Below are positions 18,426 through 26,733 of a stretch of 64,000 nt of DNA, in pieces. The DNA is from Sporomusa sp. KB1 (lineage in GTDB: Bacteria > Bacillota > Negativicutes > Sporomusales > Sporomusaceae). Position 1 is the stretch's first letter, and each line of letters starts with the position of its first letter. Location of the stretch: contig NZ_VLKC01000002.1 in the NCBI RefSeq assembly GCF_007830295.1, positions 4,321,057 to 4,385,056 of the forward strand, in the 5' to 3' direction. The notes beneath the pieces are model-generated. The model did not search any database, was not told where the DNA came from, and saw only the letters and a program-made list of their open reading frames with translations. Position numbers and translations under genes: made by a program.

Positions 18426-18501
18426 TCCTCGATAGCTCAGTTGGTAGAGCAATCGGCTGTTAACCGATTTGTCGTAGGTTCGAGTCCTACTCGAGGAGCC
18501 A
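18426..18501 (+). tRNA. tRNA-Asn (GTT)
   Basis: A 76-nt cloverleaf with paired ends TCCTCGA/TCGAGGA, encoded GCCA end, anticodon GTT at 18459-18461, and GGTTCGAGTCC T-arm. Confidence 0.96.
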
Positions 18502-18556
18502 GTTATTAGCTGATAAAACAGGCTTTCTTCGGAAAACCTGTTTTAATATCTCTCTA
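18502..18556 (+). terminator. Hairpin in the tRNA-Asn / tRNA(CAT) spacer
   Basis: AAAACAGG-TTT ... AAA-CCTGTTTT stem-loop (about 18514-18545) followed by AATATC. It may be a weak terminator or a processing signal between the tRNAs. Confidence 0.5.
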
Positions 18557-18631
18557 GGGCCTATAGCTCAGCGGTAGAGCAGCCGGCTCATAACCGGCTG
18601 GTCCCTGGTTCGATCCCAGGTGGGCCCACCA
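18557..18631 (+). tRNA. tRNA with CAT anticodon, probably tRNA-Ile2 (lysidine type)
   Basis: A 75-nt cloverleaf, GGGCCTA/TGGGCCC ends and ACCA terminus. The anticodon loop is CTCATAA. Elongator tRNA-Met (37525-37601) and initiator tRNA-fMet (37699-37774) are both present elsewhere in the window with different bodies, so this third CAT tRNA is best read as the AUA-decoding tRNA-Ile2 modified by TilS; a second elongator Met is the alternative. Confidence 0.85.
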
Positions 18632-18717
18632 AATTGGGATGTGGGAGGCAAGAGGTTAGAGAAGTGACATACTATTCCACATCTCACCTCTAACTTCCCG
18701 CATCCTACCTCTCAAAT
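18632..18717. repeat. Imperfect inverted repeat in tRNA spacer
   Basis: GGATGTGGG ... GTTAGAG on the left pairs with CTCTAAC ... CCCGCATCC on the right around a 26-base loop. Purine/pyrimidine-skewed, non-coding; looks like a mobile or expanding intergenic repeat. Confidence 0.6.
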
Positions 18718-18792
18718 GGCCCGTTGGTCAAGCGGTTAAGACACCGCCCTTTCACGGCGATAACGGGGGTTCGATTCCCCCACGGGTCACCA
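18718..18792 (+). tRNA. tRNA-Glu (TTC)
   Basis: A 75-nt cloverleaf, ends GGCCCGT/ACGGGTC with one G-T pair, ACCA terminus, anticodon loop CTTTCAC giving TTC. Confidence 0.94.
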
Positions 18793-18867
18793 TTTCGATG
18801 ATTCGAGGTTCGATAAATCGTGAGTTCGAACAAACCGAGCATGTGAACGAAGCGAACCCACGAATAC
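18793..18867. repeat. Inverted repeat in tRNA-Glu / tRNA-Val spacer
   Basis: TCGTGAGTTCG pairs with CGAACCCACGA (about 18820-18863), preceded by repeated TTCGA units. No gene is seen. Confidence 0.5.
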
Positions 18868-18943
<76 letters not shown>

Positions 18944-18950
18944 CACCTAA

Positions 18951-18982
18951 AAAAAACCTGCGAAGCAATTCGCAGGTTTTTG
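18951..18982 (+). terminator. Terminator of the tRNA cluster
   Basis: AAAAAACCTGCGAA-GCAA-TTCGCAGGTTTTT hairpin with flanking A- and T-runs. Confidence 0.9.
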
Positions 18983-19023
18983 CTATACATACATATACTA
19001 ACAGGGAAATTTACTGGAGGACT

Positions 19024-19719
19024 ATGCACGTGAAAATAGGAGAACGTTTGCAGGCAATTGCCGATATGGTTCCTGTCGGAGTGACTATGGCTGATATTGG
19101 CACCGACCATGCTTATCTGCCGATATATCTTATTTCCCATAATGTTGTTGCCCGGGCAATCGCCGGCGATATTCACCAAGGCCCTTATCTATCGGCTAAA
19201 AATGCTGTTGTTGCCGCACAGTTAGAAGAGTTCATCTCAGTCAGGCGCGGTAACGGGCTTGAGGTAGTACGTCCGGGAGAAGCTGAAACTGTCGTTATTG
19301 CCGGTATGGGTGGTTTGAATATTATTGATATCTTACGCTCGCGACCGGAAGTAACAGCTACACTCAAGCGTCTTATTGTACAACCCATGATTGCAGCGGC
19401 AGCGGTCAGAATGTGGCTGCAAACCAATGGCTGGCAAATAATCAGTGAACAGCTTATCCAGGAAGATGGTAAGCTATATCAGATTATTGCGGCAGAGCCT
19501 GGTGAAAGTCAGCCCTTTGAGCCTATACTTTATGAAATAGGTCCGCTGCTCTGGCATTCAAGACATCCGCTGCTGCTGCTGCATATTGAGGAATTAATTG
19601 TGCATTTACGCGGTGTGCTGGCGGCGATGGCAGGAAGTGCTGAAGCCGTACATTCTGCGAAATATAGAGAATTTGCCGATAAACTTAAGGATTTGGAGGA
19701 CAAGCGCACATGTCTGTAA
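19024..19719 (+). CDS. trmK: tRNA (adenine22-N1)-methyltransferase TrmK
   Basis: A 231-residue class I SAM-dependent methyltransferase of the TrmK (YqfN) family. Motif I is DIGTDHAYLP near residues 24-33, and the IAGMGG segment near residue 94 is typical. It methylates N1 of A22 in tRNA. TGGAGG precedes ATG 19024. It overlaps nif3 by 10 bases, so the two are coupled; the rpoD-trmK-nif3 order is standard in Firmicutes. Confidence 0.94.
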   Translation: MHVKIGERLQAIADMVPVGVTMADIGTDHAYLPIYLISHNVVARAIAGDIHQGPYLSAKNAVVAAQLEEFISVRRGNGLEVVRPGEAETVVIAGMGGLNIIDILRSRPEVTATLKRLIVQPMIAAAAVRMWLQTNGWQIISEQLIQEDGKLYQIIAAEPGESQPFEPILYEIGPLLWHSRHPLLLLHIEELIVHLRGVLAAMAGSAEAVHSAKYREFADKLKDLEDKRTCL

Positions 19720-20828
19720 AATGCCATGAAGTTATTACTAAGCTTGAACAATTGGCACCAAAGCATTTGGCGGAGGATTGGGATAATATTGGTCTCTTAG
19801 TTGGTAGTCCTGAGCAAACTATTCATAAAATCATGATTACTTTAGATGTAGACCAAACGGCTATTAATCAGGCCATTACTGTAGGTGCTGACATGATTGT
19901 TTCCCATCATCCTGTATTGTTTAAAGGTATTACCAATATTCGTACTGATTCACCGTTAGGCAGCATGCTATTTGATCTGATTAAAAATAAAATAGCCGTA
20001 TATGCCGCTCATACCAATTTGGATAGTGCTCCTGGTGGTGTAAATGATATTTTGGCCCAAAAGTTTCAGCTTAAGGATAGTAAGCCGCTGTCAACAGTGT
20101 ATCAGGAAAAGCTATATAAATTAGTAGTCTTTGTCCCAGCATCTCATGTTGAAAAAGTACGAATAGCTATGAGTGAGGCTGGCGCAGGCCATATTGGCAA
20201 CTATAGTCATTGTACCTTTCAGACCAAAGGGGTCGGAACCTTTTTACCGTTAGCGGCAACCACCCCGTTTATTGGCAGAGAGGGTCAGCTTGAATTTGTT
20301 GATGAAAGTCGAATTGAAACCATTGTCCCGTCAGGGCTGCGCTGTCGCGTCATTAATGCTATGTTAGCGGCTCATCCCTATGAAGAAGTTGCGTATGATG
20401 AATATTTACTACAAAACAAAGGGCCTAACTGCGGCTTAGGAAGAATTGGACGACTTGGTGAAGCTATGTCGTTACGAGATTTTAGTAACCAAGTAAAACA
20501 TTTATTAATGGTTAATTCAATAAAGGTGGCTGGTTCAGCCGATACAGTAATAAATCAAGTGGCGGTATGTGGCGGCAGCGGGGCAAGCCTTATTAAAAAT
20601 GCCATTAAAGCAGGGGCCGATGTTCTGGTAACCGGTGATGTAAAGTATCATGAAGCGCAACAAGCCCTTATGGAGGGGCTTGCGATTATTGATGCCGGTC
20701 ACTTTGCTACCGAACAACCGGTGGTTCAAAGTGTAGCTGCCTATCTAGATAAACAAGCCCGTGAAAATGGTTGGGCTGTAGAAATGATTGCTAATAATTC
20801 AGGCAAAGATGTATTTACAGCGTATTGA
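19710..20828 (+). CDS. Nif3-like dinuclear metal protein (YqfO family)
   Basis: A 372-residue NIF3 protein with the central PII/CutA-like insert domain (about residues 130-235) typical of Bacillus YqfO. Metal ligands are visible in SHHP, HTNLD and the C-terminal DAGHFATE. Members are annotated as GTP cyclohydrolase 1 type 2, but the real role is unsettled; in Bacillus and Listeria the pair TrmK-YqfO is always co-encoded. GGAGGACAAG precedes the start. Its stop codon lies inside the -35 box of the rnpB promoter. Confidence 0.93.
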   Translation: MSVKCHEVITKLEQLAPKHLAEDWDNIGLLVGSPEQTIHKIMITLDVDQTAINQAITVGADMIVSHHPVLFKGITNIRTDSPLGSMLFDLIKNKIAVYAAHTNLDSAPGGVNDILAQKFQLKDSKPLSTVYQEKLYKLVVFVPASHVEKVRIAMSEAGAGHIGNYSHCTFQTKGVGTFLPLAATTPFIGREGQLEFVDESRIETIVPSGLRCRVINAMLAAHPYEEVAYDEYLLQNKGPNCGLGRIGRLGEAMSLRDFSNQVKHLLMVNSIKVAGSADTVINQVAVCGGSGASLIKNAIKAGADVLVTGDVKYHEAQQALMEGLAIIDAGHFATEQPVVQSVAAYLDKQARENGWAVEMIANNSGKDVFTAY

Positions 20829-20853
20829 CTTGTTTGGTCATTAGTGTTATGAT
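20825..20853 (+). promoter_or_regulatory. Sigma-A promoter of rnpB
   Basis: TTGACT, 17-bp spacer, TATGAT; the -35 box overlaps the nif3 stop codon. Confidence 0.8.
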
Positions 20854-20871
20854 TTTAATTCATAATAATAT

Positions 20872-21237
20872 GGCTTCTGAGTACGAAAGATGATCGCAGA
20901 TGTTTAGGGCATTTGAGGAAAGTCCGAGCTCCATAGGGCAGGGTGCTGGATAACGTCCAGCGAGGGCGACCTTAGGGATAGTGCCACAGAAATGTAGACC
21001 GCCTGACGTTTTGTCAGGTAAGGATGGAACGGTGCGGCAAGAGCGCACCAGCAGTCAGGTAACTGGCTGGCTAGGTAAACCCCACCTGGAGCAAGACCAA
21101 ATAGGGAAGGGATGAAGCTGCCCGCTGAACCTTCCGGGTGTGTCGCTAGAGTCGTCAGGCAACTGGCGACCCAGATAAATGATCGTCGCCGCCAAAAGCG
21201 GAACAGAACTCGGCTTATTGACTACTCAGAAGGAAGC
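20872..21237 (+). ncRNA. rnpB: RNase P RNA (type A)
   Basis: About 366 nt. The ends pair (GCTTCTGAGTA with TACTCAGAAG), and conserved core elements are present: GAGGAAAGTCCGAGCTCC near the 5' end, the ACAGAAA (J11/12) segment, GGTAAACCCC and the 3' ACAGAACTCGGCTTA. The ribozyme removes 5' leaders from tRNA precursors. It has its own promoter and terminator. Confidence 0.97.
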
Positions 21238-21242
21238 ATAGT

Positions 21243-21277
21243 AAAACCCGCAGACTTTTTGTTGTCTGTGGGTTTTG
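21243..21277 (+). terminator. Terminator of rnpB
   Basis: AAAACCCGCAGAC ... GTCTGTGGGTTTT hairpin. Confidence 0.88.
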
Positions 21278-21405
21278 TGTTATTTCTACAGATGTAACGA
21301 TTTGGGGTTGAAATATTCTTGGTTGCCAGAATGAGTAATGGTGGCAAACTTTTGCCGGAACAGTAGTGATTATCATCATATTTTCTTAAAAAGTTTTTTA
21401 CGCTC

Positions 21406-21433
21406 TAGACAAATGCTATTTTTATGCTATAAT
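21406..21433 (+). promoter_or_regulatory. Promoter of glutamine synthetase III
   Basis: TAGACA, 16-bp spacer ending TATGC, TATAAT. The same TCTAGACAAA ... TATGCTATAATAAA layout recurs ahead of the second glutamine synthetase at 24534. Confidence 0.8.
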
Positions 21434-21453
21434 AAAAGCATAATTAAATTCCA

Positions 21454-21510
21454 GAGTCAATGATGACTCCTTCACATGATACTTTTATGTGAAGGAGTCT
21501 ATATTTTTTT
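21454..21510 (+). promoter_or_regulatory. Leader with hexaloop hairpin overlapping a terminator (ANTAR-type antitermination candidate)
   Basis: Hairpin GAGTC-AATGAT-GACTC (21454-21469) has a six-base loop with A at position 1 and G at position 4. Its 3' arm is also the 5' arm of a 13-bp terminator stem (21465-21477 with 21487-21499) ending in a T-run. The two folds exclude each other. ANTAR proteins bind hexaloops with this A1/G4 pattern and prevent termination. The second hexaloop expected for a full ANTAR site is not clear. Confidence 0.6.
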
Positions 21511-21628
21511 CTTCATTTCTTATATTGTGCTAGTGTATAAAAATACACGTTATATTATTTTCAAAAAATTTACAGCATAAATTATTCAAATTTAATGGTA
21601 AGATGAAAAATTGAGAGGGGTTTTTTTG

Positions 21629-23722
21629 ATGAGCAACCTAGGTGAAATTTTTGGTTCAAATGTATTTAATGATGCTGTTATGAAAGAGCGCCTTCCTAAA
21701 GCTACTTACAAAGCTTTACAGAAGACAATTGAAGACGGTCTTCCTTTAGACCCGGCAGTTGCAGACGTAGTAGCAAGCATAATGAAAGATTGGGCACTTG
21801 AAAAAGGCGCAACACATTTTACTCATTGGTTTCAACCAATGACAGGCATAACTGCTGAAAAACATGACGCATTTATAGCGCCAACCGCCAATGGTAAGGC
21901 TATAATGGAATTTTCAGGTAAAGAATTAATTAAAGGCGAACCAGATGCTTCTTCCTTCCCCTCTGGTGGCATTAGAGCAACATTTGAAGCCAGAGGCTAT
22001 ACTGCCTGGGATTGTACATCACCAGCATTTATAAAAGATGATTCTTTATGTATACCAACTGCTTTTTGTTCATATACAGGTGAAGCTTTGGACAAGAAGA
22101 CGCCATTATTACGTTCAATGGAAGCTTTATCCAAACAAGCGTTACGTGTATTAAAAGCTCTTGGTAATACAACAACAAGCAAAGTTATTACAACTGTTGG
22201 GCCAGAACAAGAATACTTTATAGTTGATAAGAAAACGTTTGAACAACGAAAAGATTTAATATTTACCGGCAGAACACTTTTTGGTGCTAAACCTCCCAAA
22301 GGACAGGAATTAGAAGATCATTATTTTGGATCAATCAAAGAAAGAATTTCTGCCTACATGAAGGAACTGGATGAAGAACTTTGGAAGCTTGGAATTGCTG
22401 CGAAGACTAAGCATAACGAAGTTGCTCCGGCACAGCATGAATTAGCACCAATATTTTGTACTACCAATATTGCAACAGACCATAACCAACTTACTATGGA
22501 TATAATGAAAAAAGTTGCTTTAAGACAGGATCTTGTATGCTTATTACATGAGAAACCATTCGCTGGAATCAACGGTTCTGGTAAACATAATAACTGGTCA
22601 ATGGCAACAGATGATGGAATGAACCTACTTGAGCCAGGTTCTACTCCACATGATAATAAACAGTTCCTGGTATTCTTGTGCTCTGTTATAAAAGCAGTCG
22701 ATGAATATGCGGGTTTATTAAGAGTATCAGCTGCAAATCCTGGGAATGATCACAGACTAGGTGCTAACGAAGCTCCTCCAGCTATAATATCAATATTCTT
22801 AGGAGAGCAATTACAAGACATCTTAGAACAAATTGAAAAGGGTGGAGCGACAAGTTCTAAAACCGGCGGTCATATGGAAATAGGTGTTACTACACTTCCG
22901 GCTTTACCCAAAGATGCAACGGACAGAAACAGAACATCTCCATTCGCATTTACCGGCAATAAGTTTGAATTTAGGATGTGTCCTTCTTCTGCCTCCATCG
23001 CGGAGCCAAACTTTATTTTAAATACTATAGTAGCTGAAGTATTAAGTGAAGTTGCCAATCGATTAGAAGCGGCTAAAGATGTATGTGCTGAAGTTAAGGC
23101 AATTCTTACTGAATATGTAACTAAGCATAAGAATGTAGTGTTTAACGGAAATGGATACTCAGATGAATGGGTAGCTGAAGCTGAAAGAAGAGGACTTCCA
23201 AACGTAAAGACTACTGTAGAAGCTACTAAAGCATTAATTGATGAAAAGAACTTAGCAGTAATGGAAAAACATGCCGTATTAAGCAGAGTAGAAATGGAAT
23301 CCCGCTATGAAATAGCTCTTGAAAATTATGTCAAGACTATTAACATTGAAGCTTTAACAATGATTGAAATGGCTAAGAGACAGATACTTCCTGCAGTTAT
23401 CAAGTTTGCTACCACCCTTGCTGAATCAATTAATACAATCAAAGCTACAGGTATAGCAGCCGATCTAACTGCTCAAACTGAATTGCTAACAGAAGTATCT
23501 TCATTAACTGCATCTTTAAAGAAAAATATTGCTGTTCTTGAAGAAGCTGTAGACAAAGCTTCAAATGCTCATGGAGATACTTACGAGCAAGCTTCATTAT
23601 TCAGATTTGATGTATTTGAAAAGATGGATGCTTTAAGAAAAGTTGCTGATACACTGGAAACTCTGGTAGATAAAGATGTATGGCCAATGCCAACTTATGG
23701 CGACTTATTATTTAATTTGTAA
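21629..23722 (+). CDS. glnN: Glutamine synthetase type III
   Basis: A 697-residue GSIII, much longer than GSI. Family segments seen are the N-terminal GEIFGSNVFNDAVMKERLPK, TKHNEVAPAQHELAP near residue 264 and FAGINGSGKHNNWS near residue 312. It makes glutamine from glutamate, ammonia and ATP. ATG 21629 is chosen over TTG 21611 because AGAGGGG lies 8 bases before it. AT-rich codon choice is a little stronger than in neighbours. The gene stands alone between a regulated leader and a terminator. Confidence 0.96.
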   Translation: MSNLGEIFGSNVFNDAVMKERLPKATYKALQKTIEDGLPLDPAVADVVASIMKDWALEKGATHFTHWFQPMTGITAEKHDAFIAPTANGKAIMEFSGKELIKGEPDASSFPSGGIRATFEARGYTAWDCTSPAFIKDDSLCIPTAFCSYTGEALDKKTPLLRSMEALSKQALRVLKALGNTTTSKVITTVGPEQEYFIVDKKTFEQRKDLIFTGRTLFGAKPPKGQELEDHYFGSIKERISAYMKELDEELWKLGIAAKTKHNEVAPAQHELAPIFCTTNIATDHNQLTMDIMKKVALRQDLVCLLHEKPFAGINGSGKHNNWSMATDDGMNLLEPGSTPHDNKQFLVFLCSVIKAVDEYAGLLRVSAANPGNDHRLGANEAPPAIISIFLGEQLQDILEQIEKGGATSSKTGGHMEIGVTTLPALPKDATDRNRTSPFAFTGNKFEFRMCPSSASIAEPNFILNTIVAEVLSEVANRLEAAKDVCAEVKAILTEYVTKHKNVVFNGNGYSDEWVAEAERRGLPNVKTTVEATKALIDEKNLAVMEKHAVLSRVEMESRYEIALENYVKTINIEALTMIEMAKRQILPAVIKFATTLAESINTIKATGIAADLTAQTELLTEVSSLTASLKKNIAVLEEAVDKASNAHGDTYEQASLFRFDVFEKMDALRKVADTLETLVDKDVWPMPTYGDLLFNL

Positions 23723-23776
23723 TAGAGGCAAGTCTAGTTTGATGAAGAACCCCATATAATTATAGTAACCTATTAG

Positions 23777-23813
23777 AAAAAAGCACTGGCCCTTTAAACC
23801 AGTGCTTTTTTTA
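23777..23813 (+). terminator. Terminator of glnN
   Basis: AAAAAGCACTGG ... CCAGTGCTTTTTTT hairpin. Confidence 0.9.
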
Positions 23814-23886
23814 TATTATATGCTAAACTATTCAAATGTAGTATTACTAAAGACCAAGGATACTTAGCCTTTTAACAGGTTAGATG

Positions 23887-24399
23887 TCATTCCTCTATTG
23901 GTATTTCAGGTCCTTGGAGTTGGTACTGATAAAAAATCAGATCAAGCCATCTACCAAATTTATAACCAGCTTTCCGGATTGTACCAGACTGGCTAAAACC
24001 TAATTTATCGTGCATTAATCTACTGCCTTCATTACTCGCGTCTATACCAGCTACCATTGTAGCATAGCCTTTGGTGTTAGCAATCTTTATTAACTCTTTC
24101 AGTAGCGCGGTCCCGATATGTTTTCCTCTATGGTCTTTGTGGACGTAGACTGAATGCTCTATCGTATACTTATACGCAGGCCACGCCCTGAAGGGCCCAA
24201 ATGTGGCAAATCCGACGACGGTATTGTTTTCTTCAAACACCAGGATAGGAAATCCGTCTGCTACTTTCTTCTCATACCATGATGTTCTATCTTCAAGGGT
24301 ATGGGGTTTATAATCATAGACTGCTGTGGTATTGAGTATTGCCTCATTATATATTTCTAGGACAGCCGTTAAATCACTGTATTCTAGATGGCGAATCAT
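23887..24399 (-). CDS. GNAT acetyltransferase, phosphinothricin N-acetyltransferase-like
   Basis: A 170-residue GNAT protein close to the PAT/YncA (MnaT) group: IRxxxxxDLxAVLEIYNEAI at the N-terminus, the acetyl-CoA-binding HRGKHIGTALL and the GFSQSGTIRKAGYKFGRWLD C-terminal signature. Relatives acetylate methionine sulfone/sulfoximine or phosphinothricin, which are glutamine synthetase inhibitors. Its place between two glutamine synthetase genes is therefore suggestive, though only by inference. The frame runs on upstream, but the minus-strand ATG at 24399 follows GGAGG. Confidence 0.9.
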   Translation of the reverse strand: MIRHLEYSDLTAVLEIYNEAILNTTAVYDYKPHTLEDRTSWYEKKVADGFPILVFEENNTVVGFATFGPFRAWPAYKYTIEHSVYVHKDHRGKHIGTALLKELIKIANTKGYATMVAGIDASNEGSRLMHDKLGFSQSGTIRKAGYKFGRWLDLIFYQYQLQGPEIPIEE

Positions 24400-24533
24400 A
24401 GGTATAACCTCCACATAAATTCTATTTGAGTAAAGGGCTGCTTGTTTGAGATTTATGTTCGACGTAGACATTGACGCTTCCTGCTTTGTTTTGCAACCGG
24501 TATTCATAACTTTGTATACTGGTTACGGTCTTC

Positions 24534-24561
24534 TAGACAAAATGTATTTATATGCTATAAT
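24534..24561 (+). promoter_or_regulatory. Promoter of the second glutamine synthetase
   Basis: TAGACA, 16-bp spacer ending TATGC, TATAAT; nearly identical in layout to the glnN promoter. Confidence 0.8.
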
Positions 24562-24580
24562 AAATACATATTTAAAACCT

Positions 24581-24625
24581 GAGTCAATGAAGTCTCCTTA
24601 CAAAAGTGGGAAGAGTTTGTTTTTT
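24581..24625 (+). promoter_or_regulatory. Leader with hexaloop hairpin and T-rich terminator-like segment
   Basis: Hairpin GAGTC-AATGAA-GTCTC (24581-24596; one T-T mismatch) again has a hexaloop with A1 and G4. Its 3' arm can instead pair as TCTCC with GGAAGA, followed by TTTGTTTTTT. Same design as the glnN leader, with a weaker terminator. Confidence 0.5.
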
Positions 24626-24693
24626 AGTTGTATTGACCAGGAAAAATGAGAAAAACTATATTGTAAGATATTTTATGTACGAGGTGAAGGAAA

Positions 24694-26604
24694 GTGGTAA
24701 AAGATTTAGTGTATCTTATTCCTGCCGGTAAGTATGGTAAAGAAGAAATTGCAAGCCTGCTCACTAACCATCCTGAGATTAAGTTTGCCTCACTTGTTGG
24801 TATTGATTTGGCAGGCAACGATACTGATGAGAAAATCCCTATTGAACTATTTATTAAGGACATGGACGATTTCTATAATGGCACAGCAGTACAAACAGAT
24901 GGCTCGTCTGTTGTTCTTACTGGCATTGCCGTATTAAACAATGCCAAAGTAGATATGCTTGCCGATGCCAGTGTAAATTGGTTTGTAGATTATAATTTTG
25001 AACATATTGATGAAGAGACAGGTAAGCCTATCGGCACACTGCGTATTCCTGCTTATCTGGTACATAATGGTCTCAGAGTTGATTCGCGGTCAATTTTGGC
25101 ACAAAGCTTAGAATATAGTAAAGGTGAGCTACTGGACCTCTTTAAAAAGAATGCCAAAATTGCCGGCCTGGAACATATTAATGGGGCTGATGTAGAAGAT
25201 ATTATCTTTACCTCTGCTACTGAACTTGAGTTTTGGGTAAAAACCCCTGCGAATAAGGCTGACGTTGAAGATCTTTCTGCTTCACAGGTGATGCAAGAGC
25301 AATATTGGCAGCGGACTCGCGGCAGTGTCCGCACGGCAATGGAACAGGCTTTGATGATGATGAAAAACTACGGGCTTGAACCAGAAATGGGGCATAAAGA
25401 AGTTGGCGGCATTAAAGCCCAGATTGATGAAACCGGTCATTTGAATCATGTTATGGAACAGCTTGAAATTGACTGGAAATTCTCTAATGCCTTACAGTGT
25501 GCAGATAATGAACTTCAAGCCAGAATTTTAGTTAAAGAAGCTTTCCGGGCAAATGGTCTTGACGTAACCTTTAAGGCAAAACCAATCATTGGTGTTGCTG
25601 GCAGCGGTGAACATACACATGTTGGTTTTGCTGCAAAACTTAAATCAGGCAAAGTTGTCAACCTATTCTCACCAACCGATATGAAACAATACTTCTTAAG
25701 TGCTATTGGTTATGGTGCCATCATGGGTCTCTTAAAGCACTATGAAGTAATAAATCCGTTTATCTCTGCTACTAATGATTCGCTTAACCGTTTAAAACCA
25801 GGCTTTGAAGCGCCTGTATGTATTGTAACATCGCTAGGACATAATCCGGCTACACCATCCCGTAACAGAACTATTTTAGCCGGTCTTGTGCGTGATGTTA
25901 ATAGTCCAATGGCTACTAGATTTGAGGTTCGTTCTCCTAATCCATACACAAATACCTATACTGCCTTAACAGCCTTCTATATGAGTATGCTTGATGGTAT
26001 TAAAGCAGCAGTTAACTCTGGTAAAACGGTAGAAGAGCTTGATGCAGAATTATCCAAAGACGCGGGCAAAGAAGGCTTTTATCTTGAAACAGACCGGGCA
26101 TACCGTAGCGAACACGATGTCTTTGATGATTATTCTGCTGAGGAGCGCGACCGCCTGTTTTCTAAACCGCCTGCAACTGTTTGGGAGAACATGCAGAACC
26201 TTAAAAAGTATCCAGAAAAAGTGAAAACTCTTACTGCCGGCAATGCCTTCCGTCAAGAACTCATTGAAGCCTTCGCCGCCGGTGCATTGGTTCGTTGGAA
26301 AGCGGAACTATTAAACCGTATTATTCCAGAAAACCTGAGCATTGTTAAAGAGGCTAAAGCTTTACATGAGGCTGATTCGGCCAGTGATCTTGATTTGACC
26401 AATTGGGATAAAATCAATACCATTCGCGTGTATTTAGCGAAAGACTGTATGCTGCAAAAAAGCTTGTTTACCCGCATTAAAGAGGCGATTCAAACTGGCG
26501 ATTTTGATGCCGTATCGGAAATGCAAATTGAAATGTCAGCTAAAGTTGGCGAATTAGAGATTCTTTATCGCGAATATAAGAAAAATATGATTCATATTTG
26601 TTAG
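24694..26604 (+). CDS. Divergent glutamine synthetase with long C-terminal extension
   Basis: A 636-residue protein with the GS beta-grasp (about residues 28-110) and catalytic domain. Active-site segments seen are TELEFW, EVGGIKAQID, GSGEHTHVGF near residue 302 and ARFEVRSPNP-like region with essential Arg near 410. About 180 residues after the catalytic core form a helical extension that GSI lacks. It is not GSIII like glnN, and shows little sequence likeness to it. It presumably makes glutamine, but a related ligase activity cannot be excluded. GTG 24694 follows GAGGTGAAGG. Confidence 0.85.
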   Translation: MVKDLVYLIPAGKYGKEEIASLLTNHPEIKFASLVGIDLAGNDTDEKIPIELFIKDMDDFYNGTAVQTDGSSVVLTGIAVLNNAKVDMLADASVNWFVDYNFEHIDEETGKPIGTLRIPAYLVHNGLRVDSRSILAQSLEYSKGELLDLFKKNAKIAGLEHINGADVEDIIFTSATELEFWVKTPANKADVEDLSASQVMQEQYWQRTRGSVRTAMEQALMMMKNYGLEPEMGHKEVGGIKAQIDETGHLNHVMEQLEIDWKFSNALQCADNELQARILVKEAFRANGLDVTFKAKPIIGVAGSGEHTHVGFAAKLKSGKVVNLFSPTDMKQYFLSAIGYGAIMGLLKHYEVINPFISATNDSLNRLKPGFEAPVCIVTSLGHNPATPSRNRTILAGLVRDVNSPMATRFEVRSPNPYTNTYTALTAFYMSMLDGIKAAVNSGKTVEELDAELSKDAGKEGFYLETDRAYRSEHDVFDDYSAEERDRLFSKPPATVWENMQNLKKYPEKVKTLTAGNAFRQELIEAFAAGALVRWKAELLNRIIPENLSIVKEAKALHEADSASDLDLTNWDKINTIRVYLAKDCMLQKSLFTRIKEAIQTGDFDAVSEMQIEMSAKVGELEILYREYKKNMIHIC

Positions 26605-26624
26605 AACGTTCAACGTTAAAATGC

Positions 26625-26656
26625 AAAAAATCCAGTAGACATTACTGGATTTTTTG
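26625..26656 (+). terminator. Terminator of the second glutamine synthetase
   Basis: AAAAAATCCAGTA ... TACTGGATTTTTT hairpin. Confidence 0.9.
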
Positions 26657-26733
26657 TGCTTATCCTATTAGATTACTGGACCCAATTGGGGTGGATAGTC
26701 CCTGCTATCAATATTTGATGGGAGTGATGATAG

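Noticed and set aside
20860..21297. Frames of about 60 residues on both strands
   Set aside because: They lie within RNase P RNA and its terminator.
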